The notes under the pieces are model-generated. The model saw nothing but the letters and a program-made list of their open reading frames with translations. It made no database searches and was not told the origin of the DNA. A stretch of 64,000 nucleotides of DNA, taken from assembly GCA_964633285.1 (NCBI GenBank), contig CAZWGA010000019.1, positions 1-64,000 of the forward strand, in the 5' to 3' direction. Within the stretch, counting starts at the first letter, position 1. Every line of letters starts with the position of its first letter. The stretch comes from 20CM-2-55-15 sp964633285. GTDB taxonomy: Bacteria; Acidobacteriota; Terriglobia; 20CM-2-55-15. This document shows positions 41,714-50,896 of the stretch, piece by piece. The position numbers and the translations under genes were made by a program.

Positions 41714-42279
41714 CGGATGGCCGACCTTTCCGATGACCGGACGATATCCGCCAGGCGAAGCAATCTCGAACTGATTCGAAGCGATGCCCGTTCTGCAGCA
41801 TCCGGATTGATCTGGAATTGAATCCGGTGGCCGGCCTCGGTGAAGCGAATCATTCCGCCGTTCCGGATGAAGCTTTCCGTTTCACCCACCGTCAAAACCG
41901 GCATGTTGGCGGCGGCATTGATGATTTCCATCGATCGGCGCGCTTCGGACACGGCGACATAAACAATCTGGCACCCTCCGAGACTCTCCCCTGCAGCGAT
42001 CCGGCGAATCACGAGAGTCCGGCCGTTGAATGTCTCGCCCTGAATTGTCTTTTCCAGTGCGCTGCCGAACGGATCGCCGGCCAGGCAAATCGTAAAAGGA
42101 TCGCTCGCCCGCGGAAATGCCTGACTGGGCCAATCGATGAATTTTGCGAAGTTGAAAAGGAACGCCGCCTTGACCTGGTACTCGACCGCTGAGTTTTGAG
42201 ACACCAATGCACAAACGTTCATCAGGAGAAGGCCGATGAACACTCCGGCTAGAATGGCAGGCGAGCAGGATCGTTTCAT
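41710..42279 (-). CDS. yfiR: YfiR-family periplasmic regulator (DUF4154)
   Basis: A 189-residue exported protein with a signal peptide (residues 1-27). Diagnostic motifs are YQVKAAFLFNFAKFIDWP near residue 35-52, FTICLAGDPFG, and the C-terminal GGMIRFTEAGHRIQFQINPDAA. YfiR-type proteins sit in the periplasm and inhibit a membrane signalling partner until released by redox or envelope stress. The ATG at 42279 is preferred; an upstream frame runs into the divergent TonB-receptor gene. First of a two-gene operon with the CHASE8 kinase. Confidence 0.88.
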   Translation of the reverse strand: MKRSCSPAILAGVFIGLLLMNVCALVSQNSAVEYQVKAAFLFNFAKFIDWPSQAFPRASDPFTICLAGDPFGSALEKTIQGETFNGRTLVIRRIAAGESLGGCQIVYVAVSEARRSMEIINAAANMPVLTVGETESFIRNGGMIRFTEAGHRIQFQINPDAAERASLRISSRLLRLADIVRSSERSAIR

Positions 42280-42343
42280 ACCCAGAGAGACCAACGTACC
42301 ATAACCCCCATGTATACTCTTACTGTTGACGTCCGGAGGTGGA

Positions 42344-44236
42344 ATGCGCAGGTTCAGCTCCTTATTGTTGCTCCTGGTCATCGCCAAGTCAGCGAGTTTC
42401 GCTCAAGATCCACCGCAAAGCGTGTTCAAGAAACTCACGCTTGAAGAGTTGATGGATGTCAATGTGACATCCGTGTCCCGCAAAGCTGAACCGCTCGCAC
42501 GAACTGCAGCCGCCATCACTGTTATCACCGCCGAAGATATTCGACGTTCGGGCGTCACAAGCGTGCCCGAAGCGTTGCGGCTGGTTCCCGGACTGGAAGT
42601 TGCGAGATTCAATGCCGGAAGCTGGGCCATTTCCGCCCGCGGGTTCAATTCGACCGCAGCCAACAAACTTCTCGTATTGATCGACGGCCGCACGGTTTAC
42701 TCGCCGCTTTTCTCGGGAACATTCTGGGAGATTCAGGATCTTGTACTCGATGATATCGCTCGAATCGAAGTCGTTCGAGGTCCCGGAGCGACCTTGTGGG
42801 GCGCCAATGCGGTCAATGGGATTATCAGCATCATCACCAAAACCGCACATCAGACGAAGAGCACGACGGTAGTGCTTACCGGCGGTGGCGCCGATGATCT
42901 GGGAATCGCTTCGCTGCGAACGGGAGGGGCTCTCACACCGAATGCGAGCTATCGCGTTTTCGGCAAGTATCTTTATCGCGATCAAATGGCTCTCACCGAT
43001 GGGAGCGATGCGAAAGACAGCGTTCGAATCGGCCGAACGGGTTTCCGAATGGACAACACTCACGGCGCGGACGAACTCACGGTGCAGGGAGACTTTTATC
43101 GCGGCTTCGAGGGCCTGCCGGGACGGCAGGATGCGAAAGTTCTGGGAGGCGACGTTCTGGGCCGATGGAACCATCGGATTTCGAGCACGTCGGAACTTCA
43201 AGTTCAGATGTACTACGACCGCGCGCTACGGCGTGTGCCGCTTCAAAGCGATTTTCATCAGAGAACGTTTGACGTCGACATGCAACATCAACTGGCGCTG
43301 GGCCCGCATCAGATCACCTGGGGAGCAGGATATCGCTGGAACGGTGATACGAACTTTCCAACGGCTGTCCTGACGTTTGTTCCGCTCCAACGCTCTTATC
43401 CGCTCGAAACAGCGTTTGCCCAGGACCAGATCGCGCTGGCCGGCGATCGCGTAAAACTTCAGTTCGGCTCGAAGTTCGAGCACAATGATTTCTCGGGTTT
43501 CGAAGTTCAGCCCAGCATCCGCGCATCGTGGGCGGTTCGAACAGAACAATTCCTCTGGGCCGCGGTGTCGCGCGCCGTTCGAACTCCGACGCGTTTCGAC
43601 AGCGATATTCGATTTGGTCCACCTGGCTTTCAGTTCGTCGGAAATCCGAATTTCAGAGCTGAGTCCGTTGTTGCCGTTGAGGCTGGATATCGATCGCGGC
43701 TGAGCCGTCAGGTTTCTTTCGATGCCGCAACATACTACAGTACCTACGACCGCGTTCGCAGCCTGGAATTTCAACCGGCGGCCGGTGGAATTCTCCTGTT
43801 GAATAACATGAACGCGAAGACCTACGGCGGCGAACTGACGGCGACCTACGACGCCAGCGAATGGTTGCGTTTCACGGCGTCCTATTCCTATCTGGGAAAA
43901 GAGCTCAGGGCCGACCGGGGCCACGTCGATATTTTCGGCGGAACGATTGAAGGCAACGATCCCAAACATCAGTTTCTCGTGAGAGGATCCGCGAACCTGC
44001 CGCACCGCATTGAGTGGGACTCGACACTTCGATTTGTAGATCGCCTTCCCGCTCCGGCCGTGCCCCGTTACTTCGAATGGGATCAACGGCTCGGCTGGTC
44101 TCCGGCTCCGAAGGTCGAACTGGCCGTGATCGGCCGCAATTTGTTGCACGGCCACCATCCCGAGTTCGGTCCGCCGGGGCCGGCTCGCGAGGAAGTGGAG
44201 CGCAATGTCTACGGACGAATCGGGCTGCGGTTTTGA
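42344..44236 (+). CDS. TonB-dependent outer-membrane receptor
   Basis: A 630-residue protein with signal peptide (residues 1-21), TonB box-like segment, plug domain (residues 45-160: ITVITAEDIRRSG, LIDGRTVYSPLFSGTFW, IEVVRGPGATLWGANAVNGIISI) and a 22-strand barrel ending in GRIGLRF with the C-terminal Phe. The plug resembles colicin I/siderophore or vitamin-type receptors. Substrate not deducible. It has GGAGG before the ATG and is divergent from yfiR; this arrangement links uptake with the YfiR-kinase pair. Confidence 0.92.
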   Translation: MRRFSSLLLLLVIAKSASFAQDPPQSVFKKLTLEELMDVNVTSVSRKAEPLARTAAAITVITAEDIRRSGVTSVPEALRLVPGLEVARFNAGSWAISARGFNSTAANKLLVLIDGRTVYSPLFSGTFWEIQDLVLDDIARIEVVRGPGATLWGANAVNGIISIITKTAHQTKSTTVVLTGGGADDLGIASLRTGGALTPNASYRVFGKYLYRDQMALTDGSDAKDSVRIGRTGFRMDNTHGADELTVQGDFYRGFEGLPGRQDAKVLGGDVLGRWNHRISSTSELQVQMYYDRALRRVPLQSDFHQRTFDVDMQHQLALGPHQITWGAGYRWNGDTNFPTAVLTFVPLQRSYPLETAFAQDQIALAGDRVKLQFGSKFEHNDFSGFEVQPSIRASWAVRTEQFLWAAVSRAVRTPTRFDSDIRFGPPGFQFVGNPNFRAESVVAVEAGYRSRLSRQVSFDAATYYSTYDRVRSLEFQPAAGGILLLNNMNAKTYGGELTATYDASEWLRFTASYSYLGKELRADRGHVDIFGGTIEGNDPKHQFLVRGSANLPHRIEWDSTLRFVDRLPAPAVPRYFEWDQRLGWSPAPKVELAVIGRNLLHGHHPEFGPPGPAREEVERNVYGRIGLRF

Positions 44237-44241
44237 ATTAA

Positions 44242-45246
44242 TTAACGGTGACCGATCGAGGCATGAGACTCCTCCTCGAAACCACCCTTGACTTCCCGAA
44301 CGGAATAGATCGGCTTGCGCTGGCTTTCGTAGTAGGTGCGTGACAGCATTTCACCCATGAGGCCGAAAGAGATGAGCTGAATTCCGCATACGATGAGCAG
44401 GACTGCCGCAAACAACATCGGACCGTGTTCGGTCATCACATCGACGTGAGAAACAAATTTCCTGAAAAGCAAAAACAGAGCCGCAAAAGCGCCGGCGCCT
44501 GTGCTCAACAATCCCCAGCGGCCGAAGAACTGTAAAGGTCTCGTGGAATAATCGAGAAGGAATTTGATGCAGATCAGATCGAGAAAAACCGTCAGCGTGC
44601 GCGACAGTCCATAATTGGATTGCCCGCTTTTGCGCGATAGATTCTTGATTGGAATTTCGGCGATATTCGCGCCGGACCAGCTCGCCAACGCCGGAATAAA
44701 TCGATGCAACTCGCCGTAGAGCTGCAGATCCTTGATCACTTCGCGGCGGTAGGCCTTGAACGTTGTTCCGAAGTCATGCAGATCGAGGCCGCACAATTTA
44801 GCCATCAGCCAATTCGCAGTCCGGCTGGGCAGTTGCCGCGTCAACCATGCATCGCGGCGTTGAAGGCGCCAGCCGCTCACGATGTCGTAACCTTCATTCA
44901 GCTTTGCGACGAACGCTGGAATTTCCGCCGGATCATGCTGCAGGTCGCCATCCATCGAGATGATCACATCCCCGCGCGCAAAATCGAAACCGGCCTTCAG
45001 GCCTGCGGTCTGGCCGAAGTTTTTTCGAAGCCGGACGACAATCACTCGCGAATCCACGTCCGAGATTTCGGAAAGAATTGAAAATGTGCGATCGCGGCTG
45101 CCGTCATCGACAAAAACGATTTCGTATCGATCGGAGACGTCGCGCATTGCACGGACAATACCCTCGTAAAGAGGGCGGACATTATCTTCTTCGTTGTACA
45201 AAGGGACAACGATCGAATAGCGAACGTCCGGCTCGATATCCATCAT
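44242..45246 (-). CDS. Polyprenyl-phosphate glycosyltransferase (GT2, two C-terminal helices)
   Basis: A 334-residue transferase of the ArnC/GtrB type. Catalytic domain motifs: SIVVPLYNEEDNV, FVDDGSRDRTF, RKNFGQTAGLKAGFDFA, ISMDGDLQHDPAEIP (metal site), and RKSGQSNYGLSRT. Two membrane helices (about 240-265 and 275-300) close the protein. It should load a sugar on undecaprenyl phosphate. It overlaps hpnK by 4 bp and is last in the hopanoid-type operon, suggesting it supplies a lipid-linked sugar or head group to that pathway. Confidence 0.88.
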   Translation of the reverse strand: MMDIEPDVRYSIVVPLYNEEDNVRPLYEGIVRAMRDVSDRYEIVFVDDGSRDRTFSILSEISDVDSRVIVVRLRKNFGQTAGLKAGFDFARGDVIISMDGDLQHDPAEIPAFVAKLNEGYDIVSGWRLQRRDAWLTRQLPSRTANWLMAKLCGLDLHDFGTTFKAYRREVIKDLQLYGELHRFIPALASWSGANIAEIPIKNLSRKSGQSNYGLSRTLTVFLDLICIKFLLDYSTRPLQFFGRWGLLSTGAGAFAALFLLFRKFVSHVDVMTEHGPMLFAAVLLIVCGIQLISFGLMGEMLSRTYYESQRKPIYSVREVKGGFEEESHASIGHR

Positions 45247-46133
45247 CCTGTCACCAAATCCCGATAGCTTATTAATGTGACACCCTCCGATTCGATTAAA
45301 TCGCGCAGCCTGGGGCTCGTCAGCAATTCAAGCTCGCGTTCGCGCTGCGCCCGAAGCCGCGTCGGCGTCTTCAGCAGATCCTCGTCCACGTAGCCGGGAT
45401 GGCACATGACTTCGTGGAAACCGCTGCCGAGCGTTCGAATGATATCGGAAAACGCCTCAAAGTCGAGAAACCCCGTTTGCGTCACGCCATAAAATTCGGC
45501 GGGCGTTCTCAGAGCCGGTTTCGTCCAGCGGAAGGCCGCCGATACCACTTTGCCGAACACAAACTGCTTGAGAATCTGAATGCGCGCAGCGGGATTTCTT
45601 GACAGCAGCGGCTTCAAGCCCGGTGATTTCTCCACCGTCGACCTGACGGCGCGGATCCCATAATCCGGAGCAATCCGGCTCACGAGCCGCAGCACCGCAG
45701 GAATGACGTGAACATGTTTATGCCCATCGATGTGGCTCAGGGATACTCCGGCATTCAAAACCTTCTCAATTTGCGCGCGCATCTCGCGTTCGACCTCACC
45801 GCTATGCACACGTCCGCGAAACCAGGCCGCAGCCAGATCCAGTGGATGCCGAAAAATAAAACCGCGCGAGCCGGCGAGACTCGGTATTCGATCGGGCAAA
45901 CTGACGGGAATGCCTTCGGTGAGATTCAAGTGAAGGCCTGCGGCCAGCTTCGCGTTGCGTTTCAACATGGCGGCAGCAGAATCAAACGCGCCTCCGTTCG
46001 CCATGAGACTCGCTGTCGTTACGATTCCGTCGCGGTGAGCCTTTTCGATCGCATCATTGACCCGCGGCGTGAGCCCAAGATCATCGGCGGTAACGATGAG
46101 ATGACGCGCTTTAAGCTGAACGCAATTTGCCAT
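45243..46133 (-). CDS. hpnK: HpnK, hopanoid-associated carbohydrate deacetylase (YdjC/ChbG family)
   Basis: A 296-residue deacetylase. Metal-site motifs are VTADDLGLTPRVNDAI near the N-terminus and HIDGHKHVHVIPAV (residues 115-128), followed by EVMCHPGYVD. In hopanoid producers HpnK removes the acetyl group from the GlcNAc that HpnI places on bacteriohopanetetrol. ATG at 46133 lies within the end of hpnI (23-bp overlap); the longer frame upstream is rejected because it only covers hpnI antisense-frame sequence. Confidence 0.9.
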   Translation of the reverse strand: MANCVQLKARHLIVTADDLGLTPRVNDAIEKAHRDGIVTTASLMANGGAFDSAAAMLKRNAKLAAGLHLNLTEGIPVSLPDRIPSLAGSRGFIFRHPLDLAAAWFRGRVHSGEVEREMRAQIEKVLNAGVSLSHIDGHKHVHVIPAVLRLVSRIAPDYGIRAVRSTVEKSPGLKPLLSRNPAARIQILKQFVFGKVVSAAFRWTKPALRTPAEFYGVTQTGFLDFEAFSDIIRTLGSGFHEVMCHPGYVDEDLLKTPTRLRAQRERELELLTSPRLRDLIESEGVTLISYRDLVTG

Positions 46134-47229
46134 TCGCGAGCTCAAATCGATTTCCCCGCCATACGACACTGGACCCTGCATACGATGACAACCACAGAAC
46201 CGGCGCGATGGCGTCGCGAACGGGCAGCAGCAGGCACTCACGCCAGACGCGGCGATTGCCGAGGATGAGAGATCCAAGGACCGCAGCAGTTCCCAGTCTC
46301 GACAGCAAAGCCCCGGCAATCAGCAGTGGATTGAAAGTCAAAATGCTCCATGGAAAAACAAAAGTGAAAATCAATGATGCAAATCCGCCGGGACGGCAAC
46401 TGCGGATCGTGCGCCCCCAGCGTAACTGATGTTGAAAGAAACCCGATGGCGTGTATCGCGGCAGATAGTGATCCACCACGCAATCGGCAAGCTCGATACG
46501 AAAACCCGCTTTCGATGTTCGAGAGCCAAGTTCATAGTCGTCGGCTAAATGGTCCGCGATGCTTCGGAGTCCACCAATCGCATCGAGGATCCGTCGATGA
46601 AACGCCATTGTGGAACCCATCGCAAAGTGAATGCCGCGTTCCAACAGATTCGCGCACAACACGCCTCCCATGAAATCTGAAATCGTGGCGGATTCCAATC
46701 GCGATCCGAGACTTGCCGCCGGAATACCACGATACAGGCATGTAACGACGCCCACGGATTCTTCTCCGAGCGGGCCAATGACACGCCGCAGATAGTCGGG
46801 CGGCACCGAAATATCGCTGTCATTGATGAGTAGAAAATCATGGCGGGCAGATGGAACCATCTGCAGAAGATTGCTGACTTTGAAATTCATGCCCAGAACA
46901 CTGGAACACACGACAAGTTTCATCGGGATCAACGGGAACTCCGCGATCAGACGTTCAACGACTGGAACGATCGGGTCAGTGGGGTCGGAAATACCGAAGA
47001 CGATTTCATAATCCGGATAATCCTGCACGCAGTGGCTGCGGAGGCTTTCATAGGCATGCGGATCCAGGCCGCAAAGCGGCTTCAGGATCGAGACGGAAGG
47101 AGTGAAACCGCGGGACTGCAGCGTCTTTCTCCGCGAATAGAATCGCAGGATGCCGAACAGCGAGAGACCACAGTAGGCAAGACCACACAGCGTGGCGATA
47201 AGGGGAATCGCTCGAAACAGGATCAGCAC
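46111..47229 (-). CDS. hpnI: HpnI, hopanoid-associated glycosyltransferase
   Basis: A 372-residue GT21-type membrane transferase: N-terminal helix (residues 5-26), VSILKPLCGLDPHAYESL, LLINDSDISVPPDYLRR (DxD), VGVVTCLYRGIPA and HQLRWGRTIRSCR, with C-terminal helices. It adds N-acetylglucosamine to the hopanoid side chain. The GTG at 47229 starts MLILFRAIPLI; no ATG lies in frame before the first helix, and the open frame further upstream is just readthrough of the EamA region. A family B repeat copy lies right before this start. Confidence 0.88.
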   Translation of the reverse strand: MLILFRAIPLIATLCGLAYCGLSLFGILRFYSRRKTLQSRGFTPSVSILKPLCGLDPHAYESLRSHCVQDYPDYEIVFGISDPTDPIVPVVERLIAEFPLIPMKLVVCSSVLGMNFKVSNLLQMVPSARHDFLLINDSDISVPPDYLRRVIGPLGEESVGVVTCLYRGIPAASLGSRLESATISDFMGGVLCANLLERGIHFAMGSTMAFHRRILDAIGGLRSIADHLADDYELGSRTSKAGFRIELADCVVDHYLPRYTPSGFFQHQLRWGRTIRSCRPGGFASLIFTFVFPWSILTFNPLLIAGALLSRLGTAAVLGSLILGNRRVWRECLLLPVRDAIAPVLWLSSYAGSSVVWRGNRFELANGKLRSA

Positions 47230-47245
47230 GACACCACCCCGTCCA

Positions 47246-47285
47246 GAGATATCAAATGTTGGGATGTCCCATCTGCGATTGACAT
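47246..47285. repeat. Family B repeat, copy 3 (degenerate)
   Basis: GAGATATCAAATGTTGGGAT, then a 7-nt extra segment, then CTGCGAT. It matches the reverse complement of the left half of the 4.46-kb copy with few changes. It fills most of the gap between an EamA-type gene and hpnI. Confidence 0.6.
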
Positions 47286-47300
47286 TCTTTAGATAAGTTC

Positions 47301-47669
47301 TCAACTCATCGAAATAATCGCAACACCCACGCATACCAGGAGGACACCTGCCCATCGGAGAGGCGCGACCTTTTCTTTGAGCAGGAACTTCGCGCCGAGC
47401 GCACCGGTCACATAGCTTAGAGCCGTCGCGGGCACCACGACACTGACGTCGGCCCAGGATAACAATGCGAGCAATGAAAAGAAGCCCACGGCCATCAGGC
47501 CGATTCCGATCCACATCCAACCCAGGCGAAACGCCCGGCCCAGACCCTTCAAGACCGACGCTGGATTCAGGACATGCACCTCGCCGATCTGTTTCATCGC
47601 ATGGCTGACGGCGATATCGCCGGCGGTTCCGCCCAGGACGACAATGGCAATAAAAAGAATCAGTCTCAA
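47301..47669 (-). CDS. Small EamA/SMR-like four-helix transporter, second of pair
   Basis: A 122-residue protein of four membrane helices with the SMR-like pattern GDIAVSHAMKQIGEV, LLALLSWADVSVVVPATAL and FLLKEKVAPLRWAGVLLV. The Trp-Ala-Asp and Pro in helix 3 and the basic-Val-Arg-Trp-x-Gly in helix 4 are typical of half-size DMT proteins such as the ArnE/ArnF flippase subunits. It starts 2 bp after its partner gene. A heterodimer moving a lipid-linked precursor across the inner membrane is inferred. Confidence 0.78.
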   Translation of the reverse strand: MRLILFIAIVVLGGTAGDIAVSHAMKQIGEVHVLNPASVLKGLGRAFRLGWMWIGIGLMAVGFFSLLALLSWADVSVVVPATALSYVTGALGAKFLLKEKVAPLRWAGVLLVCVGVAIISMS

Positions 47670-47671
47670 AT

Positions 47672-48085
47672 TCAGTCTCCCGTTGTCCGCGGTTCGGTCC
47701 TTCCGACAAGAAGAACACCGGCAGAAATGAAAGACACGCCGATCCAGCGCGCCGTGGAAACAAATTCACCCAGCAGGAGGTAGCCCATAACCGCGACCAG
47801 CGCGTATCCGATGGCCGAGGCGGGCTGTACATAACTGAAGTCTGCCCAGGACAGGAGTAAAAGGTACGATACGAAGAACACCAGCAGGCTAAGGATGCCG
47901 AGCCAGATCGTACCGCTGGTGAAGGTTCTGAGGAAAACATCGAACAAGGCCACAGGCGAGAAATCGCGGATCTCGCCGACCTGTTTCATTCCCTTGCCGA
48001 GGAGCACGTTTCCCAGGGAGCTGAAGAAAACCATCGAAGCGAGGAGACTCAACGTTTTCTTCTGAACTCCAGGCCTGGAACTCAT
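47672..48085 (-). CDS. Small EamA/SMR-like four-helix transporter, first of pair
   Basis: A 137-residue protein with four helices after a short basic N-terminus. Same motif set as its neighbour: GNVLLGKGMKQVGEIRDF, LLLLSWADFSYVQPASAIGY and LGEFVSTARWIGVSFI. ATG at 48085 overlaps the hpnJ stop by 4 bp. Placement inside the hpnJ-hpnI-hpnK operon makes a hopanoid- or polyprenyl-lipid flippase the first hypothesis, but small drug exporters share this fold. Confidence 0.78.
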   Translation of the reverse strand: MSSRPGVQKKTLSLLASMVFFSSLGNVLLGKGMKQVGEIRDFSPVALFDVFLRTFTSGTIWLGILSLLVFFVSYLLLLSWADFSYVQPASAIGYALVAVMGYLLLGEFVSTARWIGVSFISAGVLLVGRTEPRTTGD

Positions 48086-49521
48086 GTGACGGGCAGTCGC
48101 TTGCGCGCGTATTTCCACCGTTCCGAACGAACCCGCATATACTCGACCGCCTCAGTGTAAAGACGCTTGCGTTCATTCGAATCCCACAACACCTCTTTCA
48201 CAATTCGCCATACGACGCGGGGCCGGAAATAGTAAGAATCGTAGAACTGATTCACAGCCGCCATCATCTCTTCACGCGGCAAACCCGGATACTCGATATG
48301 AGGCAGTTGATGCCCGCCGCTGTCGGCGAGCGCTTCCGTCGCCATTTGATGTTTTGTCGAAAGCTGTTCGTAAAGCTCGGTGCCGGGATACGCATGCGCG
48401 ATCGAAACCTGAATCGTTTCGGTATCGAGTTCTTTTGCAAAATCCAGCGTGCGCTTGATGGTTTCCCGGGTCTCGCCGGGAAGACCGATGATGAAATCGC
48501 CGTGAATCTTGATGCCCACTTTCTTGCAGTTCTTCGCAAATTCCCGCGCCTGCTCGACGGTGGCGCCTTTCTTGATGTTCTTGAGAATCTGCGGATCCCC
48601 GGATTCGAATCCCACAATGAACAGCCTCGCTCCGGCATCCGCCATGGCCTTCAGCGTTTCATAGTCGCTGTTGACTCTTGCGGTGCAGGACCAGCGGAAC
48701 TTCAGAGGCTTGAGCTTCGAACAGACATCAAGAACACGTTCCTTGCGAATGTTGAACGTGTCGTCGTCAAAAAAGAATTCCTTCGCCTGCGGAAATAACT
48801 GCAGCGCCTGTTTCACTTCACGCGCCACATTGTCGCTGGACCGCACGCGCCATGGATGGCCCGAGAGTGTCTGCGGCCACAGACAGAACGTGCATAACGC
48901 GGGACAGCCGCGGGAGGTATAGAACGCGACATAAGGATGAAGCAGAAACGGAACGTTGTAGTTCTCGATGGTGAGATCGCGCTTGTAGACTTCCGTCGCG
49001 AAAGGCAGTTTGTCCAGATCGGCCGTCTGCAACTGCGGCCTGGCGGGATTCATGCGCATTCCGCCGTTTTGACGATATCCCGCGCCGGGAATCTCGCTGA
49101 GCGGCCTGCCCTGGGCAAATTCCACAACAGAGTGATCGAATTCACCGGTCACGATGAAATCGACTTCATGGTTGTTGATGATGCAATCCGGCTTGATCTG
49201 AACGTGAGGACCGACAAACGCGATCTTAATGCCCGGGTTGACCGCTTTTATTTTTCGCGCCAGCGCAAGGTCATTTTCGAATCCCACCGTTGAAGTGAAT
49301 AAAACGAGGAACTCGTAGTCGCGCGCAATTTCCACGGTCTCGTCGGGCGTCACACCGTGGGGAGGAGCATCCAGCAATCGGCTGCCGGGGAGCATCCCGG
49401 CGGGATAGGTCAGCCACACCGGATACCAGTAGGAAGCAATTTCTCGCGTCGCAGGCCAGCGCGAACTCGCACCTCCATCGAAATTCTTGAAACTCGGAGG
49501 ATTCAACAGGAGCGTTTTCAT
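48082..49521 (-). CDS. hpnJ: HpnJ, hopanoid-associated B12-binding radical SAM protein
   Basis: A 479-residue class B radical SAM enzyme. N-terminal cobalamin-binding-like domain (residues 1-165: TLLLNPPSFKNFDGGASSRW, VGPHVQIKPD), radical SAM core with SRGCPALCTFCLWPQ (CxxxCxxC binding 4Fe-4S, near residue 210), FFFDDDTFN and GFESGDPQILKNIKKG. HpnJ is needed with HpnI and HpnK to make the cyclitol-ether head group of bacteriohopanetetrol. ATG at 49521. It is the first gene of the operon running to 44.2 kb. Confidence 0.92.
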   Translation of the reverse strand: MKTLLLNPPSFKNFDGGASSRWPATREIASYWYPVWLTYPAGMLPGSRLLDAPPHGVTPDETVEIARDYEFLVLFTSTVGFENDLALARKIKAVNPGIKIAFVGPHVQIKPDCIINNHEVDFIVTGEFDHSVVEFAQGRPLSEIPGAGYRQNGGMRMNPARPQLQTADLDKLPFATEVYKRDLTIENYNVPFLLHPYVAFYTSRGCPALCTFCLWPQTLSGHPWRVRSSDNVAREVKQALQLFPQAKEFFFDDDTFNIRKERVLDVCSKLKPLKFRWSCTARVNSDYETLKAMADAGARLFIVGFESGDPQILKNIKKGATVEQAREFAKNCKKVGIKIHGDFIIGLPGETRETIKRTLDFAKELDTETIQVSIAHAYPGTELYEQLSTKHQMATEALADSGGHQLPHIEYPGLPREEMMAAVNQFYDSYYFRPRVVWRIVKEVLWDSNERKRLYTEAVEYMRVRSERWKYARKRLPVT

Positions 49522-49591
49522 CACAGATGCCACTCAGTCCACCTCAATGCGTAGTCGCCGGCTTTAGTGCCTGCGATCGCCGCGCCATATT

Positions 49592-50896
49592 TTAGCGGAT
49601 TAAGCTGCCAAGGTCTCCTGTCGTGTTCAATAAATCGAGCTGCGCCTTTTGCCGGTCATAGTCGCTGTCCAGAAACGCGAGCCATTTATCGTTTTCCTCG
49701 AGGCGGGCTTTTTCGACATCGCGGAGGTTCGCGCGGCCTTCCTCGAAGGTTGCCTGGATTTGTTTCAGGCTCTCCTGAGCGAGTTTCAATTCGAGACGCG
49801 CCACCTCCCGCGCCGCATCCAGCTCGCGCAGCCTCTGATATTGGCGTTGAACATCGAGTTCGATGTTCTGGCGTTTTGCTTTGAGGTCCATCTCGGCCAC
49901 GGTCAACTCGCTTCTGGCAAGGGCGACATTCGCGGACCTCTGCGCATTGACGAGGGGGATGCGTACCTGAAGTCCGATGTTGAAATTGTTCCGCTGAAAT
50001 TTTCGGAAATAGTCTTCAAAGTTGTTGTGCTTTGAAAAAAGGCCATAGTCACCGAACAAATCGACGGTTGGCCAGCGTGTGCCGATTTCTCCGTCAAGAC
50101 GATGCTGGCGGGCGCGCCTCTCGAATTCCGCCTGCTGGATATCCAGACTGCTGTTCAGGGCGCGATCGACGAGATTCCGCTCGAGCTGCTCTTCCTGTTG
50201 TGGAAGCGATTCCGTTCCGATTTCGATATGACGGTCGGAGGGCGTCCCGATCAGCGCGGCCAGCTCACGCTCCAGATTCCGCTGACGGCTTTGAAGCTGA
50301 ACAATACGCTGGTCGGTTCGAGCCATGTTGAGTTCGGCGCGCGTGATTTCGATGGGCAGTTCCAGGCCTTCGTTCACACGCTGCTGGGTAAATTCACGAA
50401 TCCTTGCGTTGCTCTGGCTCTGGGTGACCGTCAGATCGAGGGAGTGCCTGACTTTGCCAAGTTCCAGGTAAGCAGAACTCGTTTGAAGCATGACGGTGTT
50501 CTTCGTTTTCTCCACTTCGAGGCGCTGCGCTTCCCTTCTTTCATCCGAGGCGCGCGTCTGGCCGCTCAAAACAGGATTGAAGACGGTCTGGAGATACGAA
50601 ACATTGATGATCGAAGGCGCTGCGCCGCCAGGCGTTTGCGGAAAACCGTAGGTATAGGCCGCGCCGGAGCCGGTGAAAAGATTGGGACGAAAGGCGGACC
50701 GGCTGACATCAACCGTGCTGCGAGCCACGTTGTAACGAGCTTCGGCCAGCGCGACTTCACGGCTGCTGTGAAGGGCCATATTGATAGCCTGCTTCAGATT
50801 GAAAGTATCCTGCGCGGCCAGAGCCAACGGCACAGCACAGATTGCCCCAAACAAGGCGCACCGAACCCCATACGTCTTAATCCGATTTTTATTCAT
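49592..50896 (-). CDS. TolC-family outer-membrane efflux protein
   Basis: A 434-residue exported protein with signal peptide (residues 1-29, ending LALAAQD). It shows the duplicated OEP fold: two long Ala/Arg/Glu/Gln helical hairpins (about 35-200 and 240-420) with VDVSRSAFRPNLF and a WPTVDLFGDYGL strand. It forms the outer-membrane duct for the adaptor and permease encoded upstream; its start overlaps the permease end by 8 bp. Confidence 0.9.
   Translation of the reverse strand: MNKNRIKTYGVRCALFGAICAVPLALAAQDTFNLKQAINMALHSSREVALAEARYNVARSTVDVSRSAFRPNLFTGSGAAYTYGFPQTPGGAAPSIINVSYLQTVFNPVLSGQTRASDERREAQRLEVEKTKNTVMLQTSSAYLELGKVRHSLDLTVTQSQSNARIREFTQQRVNEGLELPIEITRAELNMARTDQRIVQLQSRQRNLERELAALIGTPSDRHIEIGTESLPQQEEQLERNLVDRALNSSLDIQQAEFERRARQHRLDGEIGTRWPTVDLFGDYGLFSKHNNFEDYFRKFQRNNFNIGLQVRIPLVNAQRSANVALARSELTVAEMDLKAKRQNIELDVQRQYQRLRELDAAREVARLELKLAQESLKQIQATFEEGRANLRDVEKARLEENDKWLAFLDSDYDRQKAQLDLLNTTGDLGSLIR

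Noticed and set aside
46134..46319. N-terminal extension of HpnK
   Set aside because: Lies within hpnI in another frame; the deacetylase fold starts at MANCVQLKARHL.
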